Part shown: positions 38,630 through 48,849 of the stretch, piece after piece
Layout of the letters: every line of letters begins with the position of its first letter
Numbering within the stretch: the first letter of the stretch is position 1
From: Paraescarpia echinospica
Taxonomy: Eukaryota > Annelida > Polychaeta > Sabellida > Siboglinidae
Direction of reading: 5' to 3'
Assembly: GCA_020002185.1 (NCBI GenBank)
Contig: CM034533.1
Location: 55,173,486 to 55,237,485 of the forward strand
DNA length: 64,000 bases
Made by a program: the position numbers and the translations under genes
The notes under the pieces: generated by a model
The model's database searches: none
Told to the model about the DNA's origin: nothing
The model's input: the letters and a program-made list of their open reading frames with translations, nothing else

Positions 38630-38908
38630 CACACGCACGGAATGCAGTGGCTGGAGCATCGGACTTCAATCCTGGTTTTAATCCTGTTGCCACTGTTTCG
38701 AAACACGGGCAAGTTCGCTCACTCTATGTTGCTCCAGTTCACTCAGCTGTATGAGTACCAGGCTATAGACTGTGGTGGATATTTGTGTATGAGTAGTCTT
38801 CATGCAGTAATTGTAGCGGAGAAGTCAAGATGGTGTTCGATTGAACAGGCCTGCCAGGGAGTAAATTGTAAAGCCCTTTGAGTGGTCCTGCGCTATGTAA
38901 GAACTTTA
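38630..38908 (+). mobile_element. tRNA-derived SINE copy 3, ending 25 bases before exon 3
   Basis: The tRNA-like head includes GTGGCTGGAGCATCGGAC and a degraded B box (GGTTTTAATCC). The body is shared with copy 1 (GCTCCAGTTCACTCAGCTGT). The tail (TTGTAAAGCCCTTTGAGTGG) lacks part of the GAGGACTGG segment and ends CGCTATGTAAGAACTTT. The exon 3 polypyrimidine tract begins immediately after. Confidence 0.8.
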
Positions 38909-38933
38909 CATTTTCCTGTCTCCCCATTCCCAG

Positions 38934-39157
38934 GGTGTGCTCCCGGTTTGTTCTCGGAGCTGACTTCAACCAGCTGCCAGACGACGAAGGCGGCCCGAAG
39001 ATGGCGTTCTCGACGGCCGTCAGCGCCACCTATCACCAGTTGAGCACATACACCATCGGTCATCTCTTCCTGGTACTTCAGTATCTGATCGTCAACAACT
39101 GGACACACCCCACGATGGCCGCCATGATGACTGGACAGGAAGTGGACGAAAACAGAG
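38934..39157 (+). CDS. exon 3 of the ZNF292/RLF-like gene
   Basis: The acceptor is CCTGTCTCCCCATTCCCAG. The first base completes the codon left by exon 2 (AT+G). The exon reads VCSRFVLGADFNQLPDDEGG, then TIGHLFLVLQYLIVNNW and MMTGQEVDENR, and ends in phase 1 before GTGTGT. The next exon supplies CC, making Ala. The hydrophobic LFLVLQYLIV segment looks like a buried helix of an alpha-helical repeat rather than a membrane span, since both sides are polar and there is no signal peptide. Confidence 0.82.
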
Positions 39158-39279
39158 GTGTGTATGCCACGGTGGATGTTAGGGGAACAGCCATATTGGA
39201 AACATGTGTACGTGTGGTTTCGTTTGTTATTCTCTGTGCTGTTTATGTGACCAGGGACTTAGCAAGAAATAATTGTTTG

Positions 39280-39620
39280 CCTGTCTTGAATTAATAAAAA
39301 GTGTGCCTTTTAGCATGCGAATGGCTTGAGTGGAGGCCATTCGTATCATCATAGCCATTATTGGCCAGTTTAGTTTTTTCAGTGACAAACCAGTGTCATT
39401 TGAACCATTTATTTAATTAATACTGGTCCATTCAATTTGTTTCACTACTAGTTCTGCCAATGATAGTCATTAATGTGGGCTCCTAGACTTGGAACTATCA
39501 GTTACTCTAGTGGCCAGCTGGACCCCTCTAAATTCCACAAATCTTATCAGTTTTAATTACCCGTCTTGGCCAGTCTTAAAGATGGGTAGACAGGTCTGTG
39601 GGAAAGCCCATGTTTGCGGT
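39280..39620 (+). repeat. dispersed repeat, copy A
   Basis: About 330 bases are clearly related to 47320-47690. Shared blocks include AGCCATTATTGGCCA, TTTAGTTTTTTCA, CCATTTATTTAATTAATACT and CCAATGATAGTCATTAA. No coding capacity. It is an unclassified interspersed repeat. Confidence 0.75.
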
Positions 39621-39935
39621 ACTAATTTCTTTACTTTCTGCATGTATTTTAATGATATAAAAATAAACTTGATCAACCACAAAGTCATAATTTTTAGCAT
39701 AATTTTTCACCTACTATTTTTACTTAACCCCCCATTTCATACCAGCTGCAATTCTGGTGGTAGTATATTTGATTATAATGGAAATTGATACTCGATTTGC
39801 TGTTATGAAATGGGTTAAAAATGGCCTATGAATGTTGGGTGCATTTGTGATAAAATTTTTTATATGTATTTGTAATAACAAATGCATCACTGGTTGTTCA
39901 GAAATATCTCTTTCTATGTGCGCTCAATGGGAGTA

Positions 39936-40109
39936 CAGTCGAATCTCGCTTTACGGTCACCTCGGTAATACAGCCACCTTGCAATTAAGGTCACCTAATG
40001 ATGTGTGTTATATGCAGCAAAGTATAGGAAATTAGTCCTGTTAATACAGTTGCTAGTGAGGTCACTTTAGCCCAGTCCGTAGGGTGACCTTAATAGTGAG
40101 GTTCCGCTG
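39936..40109 (+). mobile_element. pogo/Tigger-like MITE
   Basis: The element is flanked by TA and has imperfect inverted ends: CAGTCGAATCTCGCTTTA at the left and AATAGTGAGGTTCCGCTG at the right. Internal text (ACGGTCACCTCGGTAATACAG, ATTAAGGTCACC) resembles widely distributed invertebrate MITEs with CAGTCGAACCTC ends. The family assignment is from memory of the terminus only. Confidence 0.65.
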
Positions 40110-40797
40110 TACCCACAATACCTTAATAGAGAGGTTCCGCTGTACCCACAAGACCTTAATACTAAGGTTCTGCTGTACACACAAAACCTTAATAGTGAGG
40201 TTCCGCTGTACACACTCAAGATCTTAATAGAGAGGTTCCGCTGTACACACAAGATCTTAATAGAGAGGTTCCGCTGTACACACAAGACCTTAATACTAAG
40301 GTTCCGCTGTACACACAAGACCTTAATAGTGAGGTTCCGCTGTACACACAAGACCTTAATACTAAGGTTCCGCTGTACACACAAGACCTTAATACTAAGG
40401 TTCCGCTGTACACACAAGACCTTAATAGTGAGGTTCCGCTGTACACAAGATCTTAATAGAGAGGTTCCGCTGTACCCACAAGACCTTAATAGTGAGGTTC
40501 CGGTGTACACCCAATATCTTAATAGTGATGTTCCGCTGTACCCACAAGACCTTAATAGTGAGGTTACGCTGTACACACTAGACCTTAATAGTGAGGTTCC
40601 GCTGTACACACAAGACCTTAATAGTGAGGTTCCACTGTACACACAAGACCTTAATAGTGAGGTTTCGCTGTACACACAAGACCTTAATAGTGAGGTTCCG
40701 CTGTACACACTAGACCTTAATAGTGAGGTTCTGCTGTCCCCACGACCTTAATAGTGAGGTTCCGCTGTACACACAAGATCGTAATAGAGAGGTATGA
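40090..40797 (+). repeat. 33-bp minisatellite, about 21 copies, in intron 3
   Basis: The unit begins GACCTTAATAGTGAGGTTCC and ends GCTGTACACACAA. Variants include AATACTAAGG and AATAGAGAGG. Its first copy is the right terminus of the MITE at 39936-40109. Long frames on both strands follow from the unit length (11 codons) and are not genes. Confidence 0.93.
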
Positions 40798-40861
40798 CAT
40801 ATTTTGGCTTAACATGTGTGCACACATATGCTAGCTCAATTATATTTTATTGCTTCCGCAG

Positions 40862-41067
40862 CCTTGACCTACCTCCGCAGTGGTGAATTCCCGGAACTAC
40901 TTCGGCTGCGCATTAACATGTTGCTTGAGAGCGGTTGTGAGGCATTCGCTCTCAACCTGTGCACTTGGTGTGTGCGCAGTCCCGTGTTTGCGGATGACGT
41001 GTTCATACGGCGCATGCACCTCACACTGCTGTGCACCAACAGCGATCAGGAGACCTTCCACGAACAG
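40862..41067 (+). CDS. exon 4 of the ZNF292/RLF-like gene
   Basis: The acceptor is TATTGCTTCCGCAG. The exon reads ALTYLRSGEFPELLRLRINM, LLESGCEAFALNLCTWC and FIRRMHLTLLC, and ends CAG before GTCGGT in phase 0. The pairing of a long helix with an adjacent short one, with Ala/Leu/Cys at packing positions, suggests TPR-like or alpha-solenoid repeats. This segment also has the best pattern resemblance to the N-terminal domain of ZNF292. The donor GTCGGT is weaker than the others. Confidence 0.83.
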
Positions 41068-41539
41068 GTCGGTGCTAGTTGCAACACTGGAGTTTTATGT
41101 AACGTAAGAGATGATGTGTTCCGTCTTGTATAGGGGTAAGCAGGTTTTTATGCAGAATAAAATTTTTACCAATCCAAAAAAATTCTCGATGATGCATGCA
41201 TGTATATGCAGATTTTTTAACCATAATGGACACATAAACAAAGGTGAAAGTCAATAATATGTAAGGTTTTTTGTTTTGTTTTTTGCTCCTCAAATTTCCA
41301 CCCATCCAAAATTAACTCAGCCCTCCCAAAAGATGGGTGGACAGGTATGTAGATAAAGTTATGGGGTGCGGTTTATATACGGTATTATTGGACTACTCGT
41401 TCAGTTCTTTCTTACCATTGTTCCCTATCAGCAACCCCGCCGTCCTATCTTTCATCCTCTGACCTGCTTCACTCCCTCTTTATGCATAAAGATGATGCCT
41501 ACAAAAGTGTGCAGCAATTTCAACACCTTTCAAGTTATT

Positions 41540-42622
41540 GCAGTTTGTCTGTATGTCGATAGATGCATGATTACAATGTGACATAGAATGTGTGACAGTT
41601 TGTCTGTATGTTGATAGATGCATGATTACAATGTGACGTAGAATGTGTGACAGTTTGTCTGTATGTTGATAGATGATTACAATGTGACGTAGAATGTGTG
41701 ACAGTTTGTCTGTATGTTGATAGATGATTACAATGTGACGTAGAATGTGTGACAGTTTGTCTGTATGTCGATAGATGATTACAATGTGACGTAGAATGTG
41801 TGACAGTTTGTCTGTATGTTGATAGATGATTACAATGTGACGTAGAATGTGTGACAGTTTGTCTGTATGTTGATAGATGATTACAATGTGACGTAGAATG
41901 TGTGACTGTTTGTCTGTATGTTGATAGATGATTACAATGTGAAGTAGAATGTGTGACAGTTTGTCTGTATGTCGATAGATGATTACAATGTGACGTAGAA
42001 TGTGTGACAGTTTGTCTGTATGTCGATAGATGATTACAATGTGACGTAGAATGTGTGACAGTTTGTCTGTATGTTGATAGATGATTACAATGTGACGTAG
42101 AATGTGTGACAGTTTGTCTGTATGTTGATAGATGATTACAATGTGACGTAGAATGTGTGACAGTTTGTCTGTATGTTGATAGATGATTACAATGTGACGT
42201 AGAATGTGTGACAGTTTGTCTGTATGATTGATAGATGATTACTGTAATGTGACGTAGAATGTGTGACAGTTTGTCTGTATGTCGATAGATGATTACAATG
42301 TGACGTAGAATGTGTGACAGTTTGTCTGTATGTTGATAGATGATTACAATGTGACGTAGAATGTGTGACAGTTTGTCTGTATGTTGATAGATGATTACAA
42401 TGTGACGTAGAATGTGTGACAGTTTGTCTGTATGTCGATAGATGATTACAATGTGACGTAGAATGTGTGACAGTTTGTCTGTATGTCGATAGATGATTAC
42501 AATGTGACGTAGAATGTGTGACAGTTTGTCTGTATGTCGATAGATTACAATGTGACGTAGAATGTGTGACAGTTTGTCTGTATGTTGATAGATGATTACA
42601 ATGTGACGTAGAATGTGTGACA
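41540..42622 (+). repeat. 51-bp minisatellite, about 21 copies, in intron 4
   Basis: The unit begins ACAGTTTGTCTGTATGTTGA and continues TAGATGATTACAATGTGACG and TAGAATGTGTG. The first two copies carry an extra GCAT (55-bp form). Copies alternate between GTTGATAG and GTCGATAG. It sits about 470 bases after exon 4. The 385-codon minus frame across it is a by-product of the 51-base period. Confidence 0.95.
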
Positions 42623-44651
42623 TTTTCCTGTTAATGTATTTCCTTTTCTTTGTCAGTTGTACAAACGTTGTTCCTATCAAAGTTCTGTAAATTGCAGTTT
42701 CAGTTTCAAGTTCACTGAAAATTGGCATCTAACTGCATGACAGGTGCAGTCACCCGTTTCTGCGTTCATTCAGTGGTGTATTTAAACAAACATTAAGGTG
42801 GTAATTTCATGTTAGGTGAATTGGGTGGTGAGCAACTTTCCAGGGCGCCACTCTGAACGAGTTTCAGATCAAAACACTGTAGTGCTGATAACTGTTGCTA
42901 CGTGTGTCAGTGAGGCCAGTGAAATTAAAATATGACCGTGTATCAATGACGTTGTACCATAGACTAATGCAGAGACCCATCACCCCATCATTTGGACGGG
43001 CTGAGTCAGCTGGGAATGGGTAAGAAGTTGGACTGACAGGTACGAACCCGTCAACTATGTAATGACCCAAACTAGCCCTTTATATACGATGGGCTGTGTG
43101 ACAGGCATTGCACATGCGGAGCCTTTCTCTGATGTTGGCACAGCCTTCACAGGGCAGTTCCTGGAAATACTCTAAGCACCCGTGGCGTGTGTATAGTTTG
43201 TCGCAATATTCAGATGTATACTGTTTTAATGCAACAGCGTAGATACATTGTTAATTACTGCTGTTACTGGGGGTAATCAAAAACTGGCACAAAGACTTGT
43301 GTCGGCACTGTTGTGGGAAAGTTTCCTGCGTTTGAATTGCCAATAAACAAATCACCAATCGTATTTTACATCTTGTTAACGTTGTGTTAACTTCGCCCGC
43401 TAAAACTGTTTTGTAACATTCGATTCGGTCAAATTACGACGGCACCATTTTAGCCGAGTTTACGGACGATTTCCTTATTTAGCATTCGCATGCTGGCCCA
43501 TTATTTTCCATATGCAAATATGAGCAATCGGAAGCGTTTGAGTTTTTGGCGCCCTGTCTACTGAATGCACGTGCTTCGTTATTTTCCTAGAGGGGTCCGG
43601 TTAATTGAAAGCATGTGACACTATCAACTGAAACAGCAATGCAACATTTTTGTCTTCGCCATGCCGCCACCATCAAAGAAATGTTGAAATGACATTACAC
43701 ATTTTTCGAATCAAAACCAACAAAAATTATGTCGACTGCCATCGTTCACTGGGAAGATGATGGTGTGGACCAAGTGGAGACTGCCAGTATTGTCAGTGAT
43801 ACCTCTGCCCGTGTCGTCGCAGTCGTTGTCATCTCTGCCCGTGTCGTCGCATTCGATGTTGTTAGCATGTGACCAATCCACAATTGAATTTTTTCCACTA
43901 GAAGCTGCTTGGGGAGTGGATAAGACTTGTGTCAACCCATCATTTGGACGGGTAAAATTTCCGGGCATGTAATGCATGGCGCTGTCATGACAGGCAAAAA
44001 TAATATCCTGCGTTAGTCCCTGCGTTGTACTGTTGGCAGTGTCGTTGGGTGCCATGTTGTCTCGCTGTGAGGATTCTACAAGATCTCGAGGCTGACTACG
44101 TTGCCTGTAGTTCGCCGACATTCCTTGTCCTCGCCACAACATTCCTGGTACAGGACTGGACCAAGTCACAGAGGACTTGCTGTACAGAGGTGAGTGCTTC
44201 AGAGAGGTGGACGTTACAGGAAGGTGGATGCTGTGTAGATGTTTGATCACAATATCGCCAAAGTTCACATCATCAGTGGTGTCGACAATTTATTTTATTG
44301 GTTTGGTATGCAGGTTATTCCTAGTGTGTATATAGTTTCTAATACTTAAATTTATTGCTGATGTCGCAATATTTATCAGCTAGATCTATTTTCAATACAA
44401 CAAGTCTTGCTGATGTTTTGGTTTATTTCAAGTCAGATCAGTCAGTTGTGTTCCTAAAGAGTTGGCATCTCAAGTTACTGATACAGTTTGCTACACATGT
44501 AACATTGGCTGTGGCTGTCAGAAGATGTTAGACTAAAAAATATTTAGAATCTATTATTACTATTATTGGCAAGCGAGCTTTCTCTGTAGCTGCACCAAAA
44601 AAAATCTGGAGTGAACTCCCCATGACTTGTTTGAAATTGCATTCCACTTAA
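42623..44651. other. intron 4, middle: no exon accepted
   Basis: A 185-codon minus frame (44268-43711) and a short + frame near 43730 (MSTAIVHWEDDGVDQVE) overlap. The motif ATCATTTGGACGGG occurs twice (about 42987 and 43940), and a CTGCCCGTGTCGTCGCA motif is duplicated at 43805-43850. These suggest an old mobile element, but I cannot name it. Confidence 0.4.
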
Positions 44652-45331
44652 GGGTAGCCACTACTAAAAAATGCCCATATAACCAATACGCCATATCTCT
44701 GTTAATATTGAACAATCATAACCAGATTTGGAGCATTGATTAGAAAAATGAATGGTATATGATGTGTGAAATATGGGCACGTTTGGTTGTGTATTACCAT
44801 GGCAATGAACGTTTCAAGTGAGATGGATATTCACATCCTTGAAAATTATTCTGAGCTAACAACTGTATGTGTGATTATGCAACTGTCAAGAATCATTAGC
44901 TAGAATACTCCTTTGTGCAATAAGGTGGTTTTGGGGCAAGGATATCTGACTTCAGTGACTGTTGTTCAGGTTTGAGCATTTTTCAAGACGTCATGATAAA
45001 AGCTCAAACCTAAAGTCCCATCTCACAACAGTCATTGCAGTCAAACTTCCTTGCCCAAAACCACCTTATTGCACAAAGGAGTATTTTAGCTAATGATTCT
45101 TGACAACTGCATGATCACACATACAGTTGTTAGCTCAGAATAATTTTCAAGGATGCATGCCCCTCTATCACACTAGAAATGTTGATTGTCATGGCACTGC
45201 ACAAGCAAATGAGCCCACATTCCACATATCATGTACTATTCATTTAACTAATTCGTACTCCAAATTTGGCTAAGAAATGTTCAGTACTAACAGAGGTATG
45301 GCCTATGGCTGTTTTCAAGTAGTGGCTACCC
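44652..45331. mobile_element. 680-bp foldback element flanked by TTAA
   Basis: The two halves are inverted copies of each other for nearly their whole length. The left arm starts GGGTAGCCACTACT and the right arm ends AGTAGTGGCTACCC. Inner blocks such as AGAATCATTAGCTA, AATACTCCTTTGTGCAATAA and GGTTTGAGC recur inverted, with about 20 bases of spacer near 44985. TTAA flanks both ends (44648-44651 and 45332-45335). It has no coding capacity. TTAA points to a piggyBac-like or Kolobok-like transposase acting in trans. Confidence 0.92.
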
Positions 45332-45580
45332 TTAAATTGTCAACAGACCCGTGCTCTAGTGATGACGTTTGTGCTTCCCTGTTCATGATTGTGCCTAATG
45401 TTCTTGTTTGTTGTACCACTGAGGTAAGATTTCTGAAGATATAGGATAGGTGCTACGGAAGTTTAATATTACTACATGCAAGCACTATTGAACTTTGACA
45501 CTGTCTGAATATATGTTTGATTGTTAGAAATTTGCAGAAGTGCCAGATTGGTCACACCTGACTTGGTTTATTTGCTGTAG

Positions 45581-45721
45581 TTGCTGCTGGGGTTCTGGTT
45601 GACTGCCCAGCGTCGAGCAGACGAAGACGAAGATGTGTTTCTTGCTAGTGTCTACCAGATGGTCCAGATAGCACCGAGCACGTGGAAACTGGCTGCTCTT
45701 GTCGCTGCCATGATAACCAAG
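45581..45721 (+). CDS. exon 5 of the ZNF292/RLF-like gene
   Basis: The acceptor is TTATTTGCTGTAG. There are 47 codons: LLLGFWLTAQRRADEDED, then FLASVYQMVQIAPSTWKLAA and LVAAMITK. The exon is phase 0 on both sides, with donor GTACAT. It looks all-helical and continues the repeat-like fold. The exon is short but has a clear protein character, and it joins exons 4 and 6 without any frame change. Confidence 0.78.
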
Positions 45722-45827
45722 GTACATGTTCCTGTCACCAGGGGTTATGCTAGTGTAGCGAAACTGTAACAGTGTGACAGTTGTGTAATGCCTGGTTAAG
45801 GGGACACTGACTAAGAAAGAGTAAGAA

Positions 45828-46273
45828 CAGTAAACCTCGGCTATAACAAATTTGCTTATATTTTTAAGTATATTAATTATCTATATATAATTATATATAT
45901 AATTCTCACTTATAACGACTAAATTAATTGGATCAGATTTTGTCTTAATGAATCTCTTATGAATTTCTGCGTGTATAATGACTTTTTATAACAAATTTTC
46001 GGATTAATGAAAGATTCTGTTGGTCCCAAAGGCCGAACTCTATTAAAATATCATCGGATATTTGTTTAATTTTATGTTGAATAAGTGGGATGGAATATAG
46101 TATGTTTCTCATTACTTAGATCAAAGCCTTGATTGTATGCTTCGTATTAATTGCTTTCAAGCCTATTTGTATTGGTATGATCGAGTTTGTGGTTAATTTC
46201 AGATATAATGATTTTTGGATGCAGTTTATAAATTGGCCAGTCCCGATCAATTCATTATATCAGAAGTTGACTG
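45828..46273 (+). mobile_element. second pogo-like MITE
   Basis: The left end reads CAGTAAACCTCGGCTATAAC. The right end reads TTATATCAGAAGTTGACTG, its imperfect inverse, followed by TA. The inside is AT-rich with ATAACGACTAAATT and ATAACAAATTTTCGG blocks typical of these elements. It is related in its ends to 39936-40109 but not in its centre. Confidence 0.55.
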
Positions 46274-46952
46274 TATATCGTGTGTGGCCCACAGACGCAA
46301 TGGAATATGCTTGACAGAATCATCTCGTGCCAGTGCAGTGTCATTCTGTTAACAAGTCCACTGCTACTGACAATTTTGTGAGCCAGGCACTATTGATGTG
46401 TCAACGTGTCGTTCGACAAAAGGACAATATGCTCCAGAGATAAACCGTCTCTTAGCGTTGTGTATTGATGGTGTGCCGGCACTCTTGTGAAGTCATCATC
46501 TCAGCTACAGAGACTGGGATGTCCACATGTTTGTACTGAGAGCAACAGAATATATTACTAGAATCCGATCCAGAATAAACTCAGAAAGAGGATGTAGTGT
46601 CAAGAGAGAGTTATGAGCCTCGTTATTCTGAGTGTGGTAATGATAGAGGCATGAATTATACAGGCCGAGTAAACATTCAAGCAACGTATGTGTGTCATTA
46701 GAGTAGGTGTCCGACTACAGTCCAACTGCCATGTGATGTAACACTTTTTATATATGAAACAGTGGCACCAGTCGTTTTTCCCATGGATTATGCAGTCATC
46801 TAAATATGCACTAATATACACTTTAGTGGCATCAGGATTTCTTCCACATTTTCTTGGTAGGACTGTGATTTGTAAAATATGAAATCTTCTTGTAATGTTC
46901 TGTAACAAACATGTTACAAACCTGACTGTGCTGTGAATTCTGTTTCCTGTAG

Positions 46953-47034
46953 CTGCTCCCCAAAGAAGTCGAGATTCGTGTAAAGTGCTTTGAGCAGTCC
47001 TGAGGACTGACTACTGTGGTATATCAGAACTTAC
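46953..47034 (+). mobile_element. SINE copy 4 (3' tail only), just before exon 6
   Basis: The tail reads AAGTCGAGATTCGTGTAAAG, TGCTTTGAGCAGTCCTGAGG and TATATCAGAACTTA. It matches the 3' part of copies 1-3 and ends about 33 bases before the exon 6 acceptor. Confidence 0.75.
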
Positions 47035-47067
47035 CGCCTCGTTTACTTTACTATCTCGTGGTTGTAG

Positions 47068-47256
47068 TTTGGTCTGCAGTTCCGTGAGTTCTGTTCCGAC
47101 ATCTGTCTGAGTGCGCTCAAAGATGACCGACACATCTTCGACATGGCGCGTCTGTATCGCCATGATGAGGAGGAGGCCGCCAACGCAGCTGACCGCATGG
47201 GGGAAGTCTGCCGGACAATCTCTGACCTCTACAGTGACCACAGCCAGATGTACATG
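47068..47256 (+). CDS. exon 6 of the ZNF292/RLF-like gene
   Basis: There are 63 codons in phase 0: FGLQFREFCSDICLSALKDD, then IFDMARLYRHDEEEAANAAD, RMGEVCRTISDLY and SDHSQMYM. It ends at ATG before GTAGGT. An alternative in-frame acceptor (CTGCAG, exon start 47080) would drop four residues. The exon is helical with an acidic middle. Its last 15 bases plus the donor reappear as the unit of the minisatellite 430-1,380 bases downstream. Confidence 0.82.
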
Positions 47257-47284
47257 GTAGGTCATGTTAAATCAATCTCAACCA

Positions 47285-47690
47285 GATGTATATGGTAAGC
47301 AGGCCTTTTTCGAGAAATACATTTTTTGCCAGTCTTGAATTAATCAATGGTGTGTCTTTTGGCGTGCGAATGGCTTGCATAAAAGCCATTCATTTAATAG
47401 GTTAATCACAGCCATTATTGGCCAATTTAGTTTTTTCAATAACAAACCAGTGTCATATGAGTCATTTATTTAATTAATACTGATCATTCAATTTGTTTTC
47501 ACTATCTGTTTTGCCAATGATAGTCATTAACATGGGCCCCTAGACTTTGAACTATTAATTAATCTGGTGGCTAGCTGGCCCCCACTAAATGCCACCAGTC
47601 TTATCAGTTGTAAGTACCTGTCTTGGGCCGTCATCTGCCAGTCTTGAAGACGGGCTGACTGGTCTCTGGCTTAGCCCCTGATGGTAAGTC
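47285..47690 (+). repeat. dispersed repeat, copy B
   Basis: Related to 39280-39620 along about 330 bases, with the same order of blocks. Copy B is longer at both ends: it begins TAAGCAGGCCTTTTTC and ends GACTGGTCTCTGGCTTAGCC. Confidence 0.75.
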
Positions 47691-48637
47691 ATGTTACATT
47701 GATCACAGCCAGATATGTATGGTAGGTCATATTACATCATTCAAAGCCAGATGTATATGTTAGGTCATGTTACATCTGTCACAGCCATATGTATATGGTA
47801 TTCCGTGTTACATCAGTCAAACCCAGATGTATATGGTAGGTCATGTTACATTGATTATAGCCAGATGTATATATCGTAGGTCATGTTATACCAGTCATAG
47901 CCAGATGTGCATGGTAGGTCATGTTACATCAGTCACAGCCAGATGTACAATCTAGGTCATGTTACATCAATCACAGCCAGATGTACAATCTAGGTCATGT
48001 TACATCAGTCACAGCCAGATGTACAATCTAGGTAATGTTACATCAGTCACAGCCAGATGTACAATCTAGGTCATGTTACATCAATCACAGCCAGATGTAC
48101 AATCTAGGTCATGTTACATCAGTCACAGCCAGATGTACAATCTAGGTCATGTTACATCAGTCACAGCCAGATGTACAATCTAGGTCATGTTACATCAATC
48201 ACAGCCAGATGTACAATCTAGGTCATGTTACATCAGTCACAGCCAGATGTACAATCTAGGTCATGTTACATCAGTCACAGCCAGATGTACAATCTAGGTC
48301 ATGTTACATCAGTCACAGCCAGATGTACAATCTAGGTCATGTTACATCAGTCACAGCCAGATGTACAATCTAGGTCATGTTACATCAGTCACAGCCAGAT
48401 GTACAATCTAGGTCATGTTACATCAGTCAGCCAGATGTACAATCTAGGTCATGTTACATCAGTCACAGCCAGATGTACAATCTAGGTCATGTTACATCAG
48501 TCACAGCCAGATGTACAATCTAGGTCATGTTACATCAGTCACAGCCAGATGTACAATCTAGGTCATGTTACATCAGTCACAGCCAGATGTACAATCTAGG
48601 TCATGTTACATCAGTCACAGCCAGATGTATATAACAT
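47691..48637 (+). repeat. 38-bp minisatellite, about 24 copies, in intron 6
   Basis: The homogeneous part (47917-48630, about 19 copies) has the unit TCATGTTACATCAGTCACAG followed by CCAGATGTACAATCTAGG. Earlier, degenerate copies (47691-47916) instead read CAGATGTATATGGTAGGTCA, like the exon 6 end and its donor. The array ends about 210 bases before exon 7. Confidence 0.95.
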
Positions 48638-48849
48638 TGCAATAGTTTTATTTCTACTGCAACACCATTGCGATGGTGTCATTCCTAGTCAGTAGTATTG
48701 CCCTAAAATTATGGCATAAAGAATACCTAGGAAAAGCAATCCGAAACCATACTTTATGGGTACCTTGTGCAATTGTGTGGTCTTGGAGACATGAAGTTGA
48801 TCTGACAGATGTAGTATCATGGAGAGATTTACCGGTTTTGTCCTTTCAG

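Noticed and set aside
40067..40751. 11-residue repeat proteins (YSGTSLLRSCV on minus, CTHKTLILRFR on plus)
   Set aside because: By-product of the 33-bp minisatellite derived from a MITE end.
41571..42728. 385-codon minus frame (HSTSHCNHLSTYRQTVT repeats)
   Set aside because: By-product of the 51-bp intronic minisatellite. Unit indels shift it between frames with no rescue.
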